Positions 1-8,383 of a stretch of DNA of 8,508 nt are shown here, piece after piece. The stretch is from CAVHXA01 sp963639765 (GTDB lineage Bacteria > Bacillota > Clostridia > Oscillospirales > Oscillospiraceae). The translations under genes were made by a program, and so were the position numbers. The notes beneath the pieces were generated by a model, which saw nothing but the letters and a program-made list of their open reading frames with translations, had not been told where the DNA came from and searched no databases. The stretch covers positions 1-8,508 of the forward strand of contig CAVHXA010000076.1 in assembly GCA_963639765.1 (NCBI GenBank). The letters are read 5' to 3'. The number at the start of each line of letters is the position of its first letter. Positions within the stretch are counted from its first letter, which is position 1.

Positions 1-1
1 C

Positions 2-3000
2 ATTGGGGACTACATAGAGACAACATTCCCCATGACCAATGAGCCATTCAAGGGTTCTATTCAAAAGATGCTGGAGACGAAGGACTCGGTTTATCACGAG
101 CCCTATGTTTCCGTGCGCCTTCCGTTCCGTGTGGCAGATGAAATGCCTACTTGTTTTGAGGCGATTCATCCCGCGTACCTCCCTTATCTGCATCAGCAGA
201 AAGCATTTGAACGGCTAACCGGAGATGATGGTAGATCCACGTTAGTCGCGACCGGAACAGGTTCCGGTAAAACAGAATGCTTTCTCTATCCGATTCTGGA
301 ATATTGCTATCAGCACCGCGGTGAGCGCGGTATCAAGGCATTGATTATCTATCCGATGAATGCGCTTGCTACTGATCAGGCAAAGCGTATTGCGGAGTTG
401 ATCTATGAGAGCCCGGAACTTCGCGGCAATGTGACGGTTGGCATGTATGTTGGCGGTCAGGAACATACGCCTGCCCGTATGATGAGCGAGCACGGCGTGA
501 TCACCGATCATGAAACAATGCTAAACAGCGCGCCGGACATTCTGATGACCAACTATAAGATGCTGGACTATCTGTTGGTTCGTCCAAAGGATGCACTCCT
601 GTGGCAGGACAATGATGCGGAAACGCTGAAATATATTGCTGTCGATGAGCTCCATACCTTTGATGGTGCGCAGGGAACGGATCTTGCCTGCCTGCTCCGT
701 CGTTTGAAGCGCCGCCTCGGTATTTATGATGGTTATCTTTGTTGTATCGGCACTTCTGCAACCATGGGTTCCAAAGAGAATAACGGCAGCATTGTAGAGT
801 ATGCCTCCGAAATCTTTGGCGAACCTTTTGAAAAGGACTCCGTAATCACGGAGGACCGTTTGTCTGCTCAGGAATTCTTTGACGGATATGATATTACGGA
901 TTTTACAATGCCGGATGCGGAACAGACGGCATTGCTGGAAAAGCTCTCTTCCGAAGATGAACCCTCTGAATATTTGTGCACTGCCGTGAAAGGCTGGTTC
1001 CCGGAATTTACCGACGATGTACTGACCGACGAAGGCAGAATTGCTCTTGGTCAGCAGCTGATGCATCACAGCTTTATGCAGTCGGTCATTACATTGACCG
1101 GAGGCAACTATTATCAGGTTTCCAAAATTGCAGAAGAGCTGGGAGCACATTATCCGGATTTGAAAAAGCTCGCCGATCCTTCTGTTCTCATCAACTCGCT
1201 TTTCGCACTCATTTCTCATGCCCGCACCGGCAAGGTGGGGAAACTGCGCCCATTCTTAAATGTCCAGGTTCAGTTGTGGATGCGTGAGCTGCGCCGCTTG
1301 GTGGCGAAGGTGGATCCGGAAGAAATTACATATGAAATTGCACATGATCTGAATAAGCAGCAGGCAAAGCAGTATCTGCCGGTTGTAAACTGCCGTGATT
1401 GTGGAATCACCGGCTGGGTTTCTATTCTGAATGAACGCAGTAATGCGACCATGGTAAACCTTGAGGCGTTCTACAATCAGTATTTTAGGGCGGATGAAAA
1501 GATTCTCATGATGTTTCCGCATTCCCACGAGGAAAGAATGCAGAATCTGGTGCCTGCAAGAATCTGTCCGGATTGTCTACAGGTAAAACTGGGTGACGAA
1601 GGAACGGATACCTGCCCGAGCTGTAACGCGGAAATGGTGGAGATTATGATTCCGAGAGAAATCAAAACCACCGGAACCAAAGAGCACAAACAATATGTTT
1701 GCCCTTGCTGCGGAAGCCGTCGTGGCCTTTCGCTGATGGGCCTTCGTTCTGCAACCGAGATCAGCGCCAGCATATCCCAGATGTTTGCTTCCAGATTCAA
1801 CGATGATAAGAAGACACTGGCGTTTTCAGACAATGTTCAGGATGCTGCGCATAGAGCCGGTTTCTTTAATTCGAGAACCTGGCGTTTTGGTCTGCGTACA
1901 GCCATGCAGCGCTACTGCACGGAGCTCGGGTCCGGTCTCTCTCTGGAAGACTTTCAGAATGGCTTTATCAAGTATTGGCATGAAAGGATGACGGATGAAG
2001 AGTTTGTCAGCTTCTTCATAGCACCTAATATGACATGGAAACACGCTTATGAAGACATGGTCGAAAAGCGTGAATTTGGCAAGGATAAGCAAGCACAGAT
2101 TCTCATGTATGAGATCGAGCAGCGTGTTCGCTATGAGATTATGCTGGAGTATGGCCTGACCGGAAAGATTGGACGTACACTGGAGAAATCCGGTTGTTCT
2201 GTCATCTCCTTCCGGACAGAGGATATTTATGCAATTGCAGACGAAGTACAGGAGCGAACCGTCAATGAACTGGGCGTGCTGACTTCTGAAGCGCATAAAT
2301 CCTTTGAGTTGATGGTTTTAGGGTATCTCAATCTGATGCGCTCGAACGGTGCTTTTGAAGATCACGTATTTGATGAGTACACATTAGCAAATGGCAATGG
2401 CTATCTGCTCTCGAATGATAGAAATCGCTGGCTGCCCGGAAGGCAGTCGGGCCGTAACACGCCCCGCTTTGTGGCGGTTCATTTAGGAACCGGCAAGCGC
2501 ACATTTGAATTTGATTCTCCGGCTGCTGATAAATACGTAGATTGGATTGCTTCCTGCTGCAATGAGGTGATGGTAGAGGAAAGTAATTTCCGTGCAATCA
2601 GCCAATTTATCCTGGATGCCGGAGTGCGGCTGAACGTGCTTTCTCTCGTTCCGTCCTCGCCTGATTACAAGATTTATGGCTTGAATAAGGAGCATGTTTA
2701 TATCTCATCTGAGGTTGTACAGCTCCGTTGTGAAAAATGCGGCTCTGTATATGCTGTTTCCACTGAAAATGCAGAGCTTTGGTTCGGTGCGCCCTGCCAG
2801 AGGGCAACCTGCGGGGGCTGTCTGGAAATTTCTGAGAATGTCGGCCTTGGATATTATGGGAGACTTTATTCCACCGGTGATCTTGTCAGAATTAATGCCA
2901 GAGAGCATACAGGCCTTCTTGAGAGACCGAACAGGGAGCAGCTGGAAATTGACTTTAAGAGGAGCAAGGATACGCAGGCAATCTGGGATCCGAACGTTCT

Positions 3001-6000
3001 GTCCTGTACCCCGACTCTTGAAATGGGTATTGATATCGGTGACCTGTCTACCGTCATCCTATGCAGCATGCCGCCTGCACAGAGCCAGTTTCTTCAGCGT
3101 GCCGGTCGTGCCGGTCGTAAAGATGGCAATGCATTGACGCTGGCTGTTGCCAATGCAAGACCGCATGACCTTTACTTCTATTCGGACCCGCTGGATATGA
3201 TTGCTGGCAATGTTACGCCGCCTCGTATTTTCCTTCGTGCTTCTGCTGTCCTGGAGCGACAGTTTGTCGCATTCTGCATGGATTCCTGGGTAAAGAAAGG
3301 AGTTCCAGATGGGGCGATTCCGGACAAGGTTGGTGTTGTTCTGAACAAGCTGGATCAGAGTCCGGACAATATGTTCCCGTTCAATTTCCTGAACTATGTT
3401 CAGAGCACTTTATCTCGGCAGCTCAACTCCTTCATGCAGATGTTTGCTGCCTACCTTGATGGCAGCGCAAGAGAAGAACTTCAGGTATTTGCTCGTGGCA
3501 AAGGATCCGAGAACAGCCCTATGCATGTGAAGATTCTTGACGCTTTTCTGGATCTTAAGAAGCAACAGGACGCCTTGCGTCAGAGCGTAGAATCTCTAAA
3601 AGATATGATCAAGGAACTGGAGTCGAAACCAAAAGACTCTTCTTATGACGAAGAGATCAAGGATCTGAAGAGTGAAGAAGCTGCGCTTTTGAATGTCCTT
3701 CAGGAACTGGGCAAAAAGAATATTTTCAACTTCCTCTCGGACGAAGGTTTGCTCCCGAACTATGCATTCCCTGAAGCTGGAATCATTCTCCGTGCCGTGT
3801 TGTACCGCAAGGAAGATGAGCAGGCTGCAGCAGCTGCAGGCAAAAAGAAATACGAGAAGATGGTCTATGAGTACAGCCGGTCCGCTTCCTCGGCCATCAG
3901 CGAATTTGCACCAAATAACAGCTTCTACGTTGATGGCAGAAAACTGACGATCGATCAGGTCGATTTGACAACAGCCCAGACAGCAAAGTGGCGACTGTGC
4001 CCGAATTGTTCTCATGCGCAGATTGAAGAAGCCGGTAAGAACGTTGCCGCTTGCCCGCAGTGCGGAAGTCCTGCATGGGCAGATCAGGGACAGGTTCGCA
4101 CCATGCTGAAGGTTCAGATGGTTTATTCCAACATGGATTACACCAAGAGTCTGATCAGCGATGAGAGCGACGATCGCTCCAATGTCTTCTACTGCAAGCA
4201 GCTGCTGGTTGATGTGGATGAAGATCATGATATCTCCAGTGCGTACCGTATGGACAATGAGGACTTCCCGTTCGGATACGAATTTGTTCGCAAGGCAACG
4301 CTGCGAGAAATTAATTTTGGCGAAAGCGATATGACTGGAGAAAAGCTTTCTGTCTCCGGTGTAGAGGATGTTCGTAAAGGCTTCAAGATCTGCAAATATT
4401 GTGGAAAGATTCAGCCAGACCATGGCAAGCCCAATCACACCTTTGCTTGCAAGACCAGAAAGATGACGGCTCTTATGCAGGCAGACGCATATGAAGAATG
4501 TCTGTTCCTGTATCGCGAGTTTAATACCGAAGTGCTGCGGCTTCTCATTCCTGCAACGACAATGGATTCTTCTTCTGTGAAGATGGAATCTTTTGTCGCA
4601 GCATTTATGCTCGGTATGAAAGAGTATTTTGGTAATGTGGATCATCTGCGTGCTACGGTCAGTGAAGTACCGGTGGCAGATGCAGATTATCGGAAGCAGT
4701 ATCTTGTTATTTACGATTCTGTTCCCGGTGGTACCGGTTATCTAAAGCAGTTGATGCATGAAAAGAATGCCTTGATTGAAATCTTTGAAAAGGCATTGCA
4801 TGTAATGGAAAATTGCAGTTGCAAAGAGGACCCTCAAAAAGATGGCTGCTATCATTGCCTGTTCGCTTATCGACAGAGCCAGCAGATTGGCAATATCTCC
4901 AGAACTGCCGCAATCCGCATGCTGAAATCGATCCTGTCCGGAAAGGACAATGTTGAAAAAATCAGCAAGCTGAATGATATTCCAGTCAATCCATTGTTTG
5001 ACAGTGAGCTGGAGCAGCGATTTATGGAAGCGGTTCGCCAGAAGGTTGGAGCAGCCAATGTAAGCGATACCATACGTAACGGGAAGCACAGCTACTATAT
5101 CAAATTGGATGACGCAGCTTGGGAAATCGAGCCACAGGTACTGCTGGATGTAGGCGATGGCGTAAAAGTGACATCTAAGCCGGACTTTGTGTTCTGGCCG
5201 ATCCATGCTGAGGGGCATCTCCCTGTAGCAGTATTTACAGACGGCTTTTTATACCACAAGGATATTGTTGCAGACGATACGGTAAAACGCGAGGCAATTC
5301 GCAGAAGTGGGAAATTCAGAGTGTGGTCTCTGAGCTATAAGGATGTTCAGAGTGTCTTTGCTCCGCAGGGAGATTATTGTACCGCCACACTGGAAGCAGA
5401 AAAAATGCCGTCCGGCAAAATGATGTATCAGAACACCGTCAAGAGTGCAAATGCAGATTCTTTGAATCCCGCAAAGAGTAGCAGCTTTGATCTTCTGATG
5501 GAATATCTGAATCGTCCGGATGCAGAGACAATTTTCCATGCTCATGCGTATGCCTATGCGTTATCGTTGCTGGATCCGAAGATTATGAATAACAATCTGG
5601 CGTTTTCAGGATGGAAAACGATAACGGATGCAGTAAAAGATCAGACCCATTACACAAATGCAGATTTTGTATTTCCGGGAACGATTTACGGAAGCTGGAT
5701 TCCGCGAACAAATAATGCGCATTTGGCTTTCTATGCGGGTATTCTGATGTCTGCGTTGAAGGAAAAGAAGCCGGTAGCAGTATGTGCTGTACTGAAAGAT
5801 GAAAAGGATCAGCGTACCGATAAATATGAACAAGAGTGGAATGGTCTCTGGCAATTCCACAATATAATGCAGTTTTCGGAAGAGTTTATTGCTGTATCTT
5901 CTGTCGGCATGACACAAATGGATTATCTTGCTTTGCCGATTGAATCAGAAGATGTTCTAACCGGCAGTGCGGAAGCCCCTGCAGACGCTGCGTGGGACGG

Positions 6001-6280
6001 CATTATGGAGTTGCTGTTTGATGATGACGCAAAGGCATTTGCAGAGTCCGCAAAAGGCGCAGGCCTTCCGGCACCGAATGAGGATAATATCGGCTATGAA
6101 GTCACCAATGACGACGGAGAAGTCATTGCAACCATTGAAATTGCATGGCCGGAAGAAAAAGTTGGTTTCATGACCGCAGAACAATTGGAAGACAGAGAAA
6201 AAATGGAAAGCATGGGATGGCATATCCTTGATCTGATTACGGTTACCGATGCAATCCAGTATTTTGGAGGTGAACAGTAA
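2..6280 (+). CDS. Giant DEAD/DEAH-box helicase with DUF1998 and Vsr-like nuclease-like domain (5' partial)
   Basis: This is a superfamily 2 ATP-dependent nucleic-acid helicase or translocase of the YprA/MrfA-DUF1998 group. Residue numbers count from the ATG at 32. Helicase lobe 1 has HQQ (54-56), Walker A TGTGSGKT (74-81), IIYPMNALATDQ (105-116), TNYKMLDYLL (173-182), a DELH box (205-208) and GTSAT (240-244). Cysteine pairs follow at 454/457, 512/515, 528/531 and 557/560. Lobe 2 has FSDNVQDAAH (598-607), another cysteine cluster (900-930), TLEMGIDIG (995-1003) and QRAGRAGR (1022-1029). After these come a coiled coil (about 1170-1230), LPNYAFPE, a zinc ribbon (C1323, C1326, C1341, C1344), a C2HC-like cluster (1454-1473), the DUF1998 motif YDSVPGGTGY (1561-1570) and C1595/C1597/C1606/C1609. 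A Vsr-like domain (about 1654-1770) has PDF (1717-1719) and VFTDGFLYH (1734-1742). The remaining 310 or so residues are unrecognised. The ATG at 32 lacks a good ribosome binding site, and the frame is open upstream, reading IGDYIETTFP, so the real start is probably outside the window. DruE-like defence or MrfA-like repair are both possible; helicase identity is certain. Confidence 0.93.
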   Translation: MGDYIETTFPMTNEPFKGSIQKMLETKDSVYHEPYVSVRLPFRVADEMPTCFEAIHPAYLPYLHQQKAFERLTGDDGRSTLVATGTGSGKTECFLYPILEYCYQHRGERGIKALIIYPMNALATDQAKRIAELIYESPELRGNVTVGMYVGGQEHTPARMMSEHGVITDHETMLNSAPDILMTNYKMLDYLLVRPKDALLWQDNDAETLKYIAVDELHTFDGAQGTDLACLLRRLKRRLGIYDGYLCCIGTSATMGSKENNGSIVEYASEIFGEPFEKDSVITEDRLSAQEFFDGYDITDFTMPDAEQTALLEKLSSEDEPSEYLCTAVKGWFPEFTDDVLTDEGRIALGQQLMHHSFMQSVITLTGGNYYQVSKIAEELGAHYPDLKKLADPSVLINSLFALISHARTGKVGKLRPFLNVQVQLWMRELRRLVAKVDPEEITYEIAHDLNKQQAKQYLPVVNCRDCGITGWVSILNERSNATMVNLEAFYNQYFRADEKILMMFPHSHEERMQNLVPARICPDCLQVKLGDEGTDTCPSCNAEMVEIMIPREIKTTGTKEHKQYVCPCCGSRRGLSLMGLRSATEISASISQMFASRFNDDKKTLAFSDNVQDAAHRAGFFNSRTWRFGLRTAMQRYCTELGSGLSLEDFQNGFIKYWHERMTDEEFVSFFIAPNMTWKHAYEDMVEKREFGKDKQAQILMYEIEQRVRYEIMLEYGLTGKIGRTLEKSGCSVISFRTEDIYAIADEVQERTVNELGVLTSEAHKSFELMVLGYLNLMRSNGAFEDHVFDEYTLANGNGYLLSNDRNRWLPGRQSGRNTPRFVAVHLGTGKRTFEFDSPAADKYVDWIASCCNEVMVEESNFRAISQFILDAGVRLNVLSLVPSSPDYKIYGLNKEHVYISSEVVQLRCEKCGSVYAVSTENAELWFGAPCQRATCGGCLEISENVGLGYYGRLYSTGDLVRINAREHTGLLERPNREQLEIDFKRSKDTQAIWDPNVLSCTPTLEMGIDIGDLSTVILCSMPPAQSQFLQRAGRAGRKDGNALTLAVANARPHDLYFYSDPLDMIAGNVTPPRIFLRASAVLERQFVAFCMDSWVKKGVPDGAIPDKVGVVLNKLDQSPDNMFPFNFLNYVQSTLSRQLNSFMQMFAAYLDGSAREELQVFARGKGSENSPMHVKILDAFLDLKKQQDALRQSVESLKDMIKELESKPKDSSYDEEIKDLKSEEAALLNVLQELGKKNIFNFLSDEGLLPNYAFPEAGIILRAVLYRKEDEQAAAAAGKKKYEKMVYEYSRSASSAISEFAPNNSFYVDGRKLTIDQVDLTTAQTAKWRLCPNCSHAQIEEAGKNVAACPQCGSPAWADQGQVRTMLKVQMVYSNMDYTKSLISDESDDRSNVFYCKQLLVDVDEDHDISSAYRMDNEDFPFGYEFVRKATLREINFGESDMTGEKLSVSGVEDVRKGFKICKYCGKIQPDHGKPNHTFACKTRKMTALMQADAYEECLFLYREFNTEVLRLLIPATTMDSSSVKMESFVAAFMLGMKEYFGNVDHLRATVSEVPVADADYRKQYLVIYDSVPGGTGYLKQLMHEKNALIEIFEKALHVMENCSCKEDPQKDGCYHCLFAYRQSQQIGNISRTAAIRMLKSILSGKDNVEKISKLNDIPVNPLFDSELEQRFMEAVRQKVGAANVSDTIRNGKHSYYIKLDDAAWEIEPQVLLDVGDGVKVTSKPDFVFWPIHAEGHLPVAVFTDGFLYHKDIVADDTVKREAIRRSGKFRVWSLSYKDVQSVFAPQGDYCTATLEAEKMPSGKMMYQNTVKSANADSLNPAKSSSFDLLMEYLNRPDAETIFHAHAYAYALSLLDPKIMNNNLAFSGWKTITDAVKDQTHYTNADFVFPGTIYGSWIPRTNNAHLAFYAGILMSALKEKKPVAVCAVLKDEKDQRTDKYEQEWNGLWQFHNIMQFSEEFIAVSSVGMTQMDYLALPIESEDVLTGSAEAPADAAWDGIMELLFDDDAKAFAESAKGAGLPAPNEDNIGYEVTNDDGEVIATIEIAWPEEKVGFMTAEQLEDREKMESMGWHILDLITVTDAIQYFGGEQ
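6266..6273 (+). promoter_or_regulatory. Shine-Dalgarno site for the RelE-UvrD helicase gene
   Basis: GGAGGTGA is a near-perfect match to the anti-Shine-Dalgarno sequence. It lies inside the last codons of the upstream helicase gene, with nine bases between GGAGG and the ATG at 6280. It fixes that start codon and, with the overlapping stop and start (TAATG), suggests coupled but also independently efficient initiation of the second gene. Confidence 0.85.
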
Positions 6281-8382
6281 TGGCTGAAAATGTAAAAGTT
6301 GCAATATCATCGGATTTTCTGACAGCCTTTGCGAAGCTCCCTCGTTCGATTCAGGGGAAGGTCACTGAATTTGTAAACAAGTTCAGAAATGATCCGAATT
6401 CCCCCGGAATTAACTACGAGAAGCTGGCAAATGGAGCAGACAACAAGATCTACTCTGTCCGAATTGATGACACCTATCGTGGAATCGTCGTTCGACAGAA
6501 GGAGTCTGGCGTTTATCTTATGCTATGGGTAGACCATCATGATGAAGCTTATCAGTGGGCAGCGAGAAAACGCTGTGATGTAAACCCCAAAACTGGTGCC
6601 ATTCAGGTCTACGATATTCAGACTGTCACGGTGGAACAACCTACTGTAGCGGCAGAACCGATTTTTGCAGGTGTAACAGATGATCAGCTTTTAAAACTTG
6701 GCGTCCCCGAAGCACAGCTTGGCTACATCAAGTCTTTTACCAGCAAGGAGAGTTTTTACCATGCTGAGGGTGCCATTCCGGCGGATGTATACGAGTATCT
6801 TTCCTGGCTAATAGAAGGCATAGATATCGATGAGGTTCTTGAACTTTGCATGGAGGAACAAGCAGCTGCAGAAGCCAAAGCAGATGATCTTGTCAAAGCA
6901 CTTGATATGCCTGCAACATTGAAATCTTTTGTTGTAGTAGATGGTGAAGATGAACTACGCCGCATCATGGCAGAGCCGCTCGAAAAATGGAGAGTATTTT
7001 TACATCCGACTCAGCGCAAGATTGTACGAAAGAATTATTCCGGACCGGCAAGGGTATTGGGTGGTGCAGGAACCGGCAAAACGGTTGTTGCGATGCATAG
7101 AGCCAAGCAACTGGCTTCCCATCTTAGCAGTCAGCAGAGAATTCTCTTTACAACCTTTACCGCAAACCTTGCAGCCGATATTCGTGAAAATCTGAGGAAA
7201 ATTTGCTCTCTGGAGGAATTGCGCAAGATTGAAGTTATACATCTGGATGCCTGGGTGAATCAGTTTCTGAAGGAGTCCGGCTTTTCAGCAGAAATCGGTT
7301 ACGATGAAGTGATTGATCCTCTTTGGGAGCAGGCAGTACTTCTGGCCAACAATGGTTTGGAATTTGACGTCAGCTTTTATGCGGAGGAATGGAATCGTGT
7401 CGTAATTGCACAGGAAGCACTTTCTCTGGAGAAGTACGTTAAAGCCACCAGAAATGGTCGAGGAACCAGATTGGATCGCAAAAAGAGAATGCTGATATGG
7501 AAGGTTTTTGACAATTACCAGAATCTGATGAAGGAAAAGCAGGTCCGTGATATCAATACTGCCATGTATGAAAGCACGAAGCTTTTGCTGGCTGCCGGAG
7601 GCCGTCCGCGATATGCACACGTGATCGTCGATGAAGGCCAGGATTTCAGCGATAATGCGTATCGTCTCTTGCGGGCACTTGCCGGAGAAGAGCATGAAAA
7701 TGACCTTTTCATTGTAGGTGATTCGCATCAGCGTATTTATCGGAATCATCCAACGCTTTCCAAGTGCGGTATCAATGTACGAGGCCGCAGTAGCATCCTA
7801 AAGATTAACTATCGTACTACGGAAGAAATCAGGCGGTATGCGTTTGCCCTCTTGAATGGAATCTCCTTTGATGATCTGGACGATGATGCAGATCTGGGTG
7901 ATAGATGCCAGTCACTTACCCATGGCGAAAAACCCGTCATTAAGAATTTTAAGGACGCAAGCGGAGAATTCGCTTTTCTTGTTCAGGAGATTAAGAACCT
8001 ACAGGCAAACGGAATCGCACTGACAGATATCTGCATAGTAGCAAGGACCAAGAAGTTGGTAGATGATTATATTGCTCAGTTGACAAAAGCAGGAATTCGC
8101 TCTTATGCCATCAAGCGCAATAAGAGTGATGACCGGTCATTCGATGGCATTCGCGTGGCAACGATGCACCGTGTAAAAGGTCTTGAGTTCAAGTACGTAT
8201 TTGTTGCTGCAGTGAATAACCGTATCGTGCCGCTACCGTCTGCAATCAACAAAACGGATGCTGTTTCTGAGGCCGAGAGCATGACTGCAGAAAAGTGCCT
8301 GCTCTACGTTGCAATGACAAGAGCACAGAAAGGCGCATATATTACAAGCTATGGAAGACAATCAGAGTTTTTGAACGCATAA
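6280..8382 (+). CDS. UvrD-like SF1 helicase with N-terminal RelE/ParE toxin-like domain
   Basis: This 700-residue protein is predicted to be a cytoplasmic ATP-dependent DNA helicase or translocase of the UvrD/Rep type. Residues about 5-95 resemble RelE/ParE toxins: DFLTAFAKLP (12-21), a helix, then NKIYSVRIDDTYRGIVV (55-71) with R61, Y66 and R67, and a terminal strand LWVDHHDEAYQW (82-93). A linker rich in acidic residues and alanine (about 110-235) follows. The helicase has the Q motif HPTQRK (242-247), Walker A GGAGTGKT (261-268), FTTFTANLA (290-298), Walker B VIVDEGQDF (448-456), motif III GDSHQRIY (480-487), motif IV NYRTTEEIRR (510-519), motif V TMHRVKGLEF (628-637) and motif VI LYVAMTRAQ (675-683). 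Only about 15 residues separate the end of the 2A-type fold near residue 612 from motif V, so the usual 2B insertion appears to be nearly absent. Its start codon shares one base with the upstream stop codon and has a strong ribosome binding site, so it is cotranscribed with the giant helicase. All helicase motifs look intact. The RelE part is a confident family resemblance, but whether it is toxic, nuclease-active or only a binding module cannot be told. Confidence 0.93.
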   Translation: MAENVKVAISSDFLTAFAKLPRSIQGKVTEFVNKFRNDPNSPGINYEKLANGADNKIYSVRIDDTYRGIVVRQKESGVYLMLWVDHHDEAYQWAARKRCDVNPKTGAIQVYDIQTVTVEQPTVAAEPIFAGVTDDQLLKLGVPEAQLGYIKSFTSKESFYHAEGAIPADVYEYLSWLIEGIDIDEVLELCMEEQAAAEAKADDLVKALDMPATLKSFVVVDGEDELRRIMAEPLEKWRVFLHPTQRKIVRKNYSGPARVLGGAGTGKTVVAMHRAKQLASHLSSQQRILFTTFTANLAADIRENLRKICSLEELRKIEVIHLDAWVNQFLKESGFSAEIGYDEVIDPLWEQAVLLANNGLEFDVSFYAEEWNRVVIAQEALSLEKYVKATRNGRGTRLDRKKRMLIWKVFDNYQNLMKEKQVRDINTAMYESTKLLLAAGGRPRYAHVIVDEGQDFSDNAYRLLRALAGEEHENDLFIVGDSHQRIYRNHPTLSKCGINVRGRSSILKINYRTTEEIRRYAFALLNGISFDDLDDDADLGDRCQSLTHGEKPVIKNFKDASGEFAFLVQEIKNLQANGIALTDICIVARTKKLVDDYIAQLTKAGIRSYAIKRNKSDDRSFDGIRVATMHRVKGLEFKYVFVAAVNNRIVPLPSAINKTDAVSEAESMTAEKCLLYVAMTRAQKGAYITSYGRQSEFLNA

Positions 8383-8383
8383 T

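Noticed and set aside
521..1219. Open frame of 232 codons on the - strand
   Set aside because: It is fully antisense to the conserved helicase lobe 1, has no family motifs and no independent context, so it is treated as a coding shadow.
3099..3117. Tandem 9-base repeat GCCGGTCGT
   Set aside because: It encodes the duplicated Ala-Gly-Arg of helicase motif VI, so protein conservation explains it.
3825..3839. Interrupted palindrome CTGCAG-CAG-CTGCAG
   Set aside because: It encodes a five-alanine run within the protein in alternating GCT/GCA codons; codon use explains it and no operator role is supported.
3596..4645. Long open frame of 349 codons on the - strand
   Set aside because: It lies wholly antisense to the helicase, and its translation is rich in Cys, His, Ile and Leu without any recognisable motif, as expected for the shadow of a gene with biased codons. 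No ribosome binding site was evident.
8371..8383. Terminator or promoter between the second and third genes
   Set aside because: Only one base separates the genes, and no hairpin followed by a T-run is visible.
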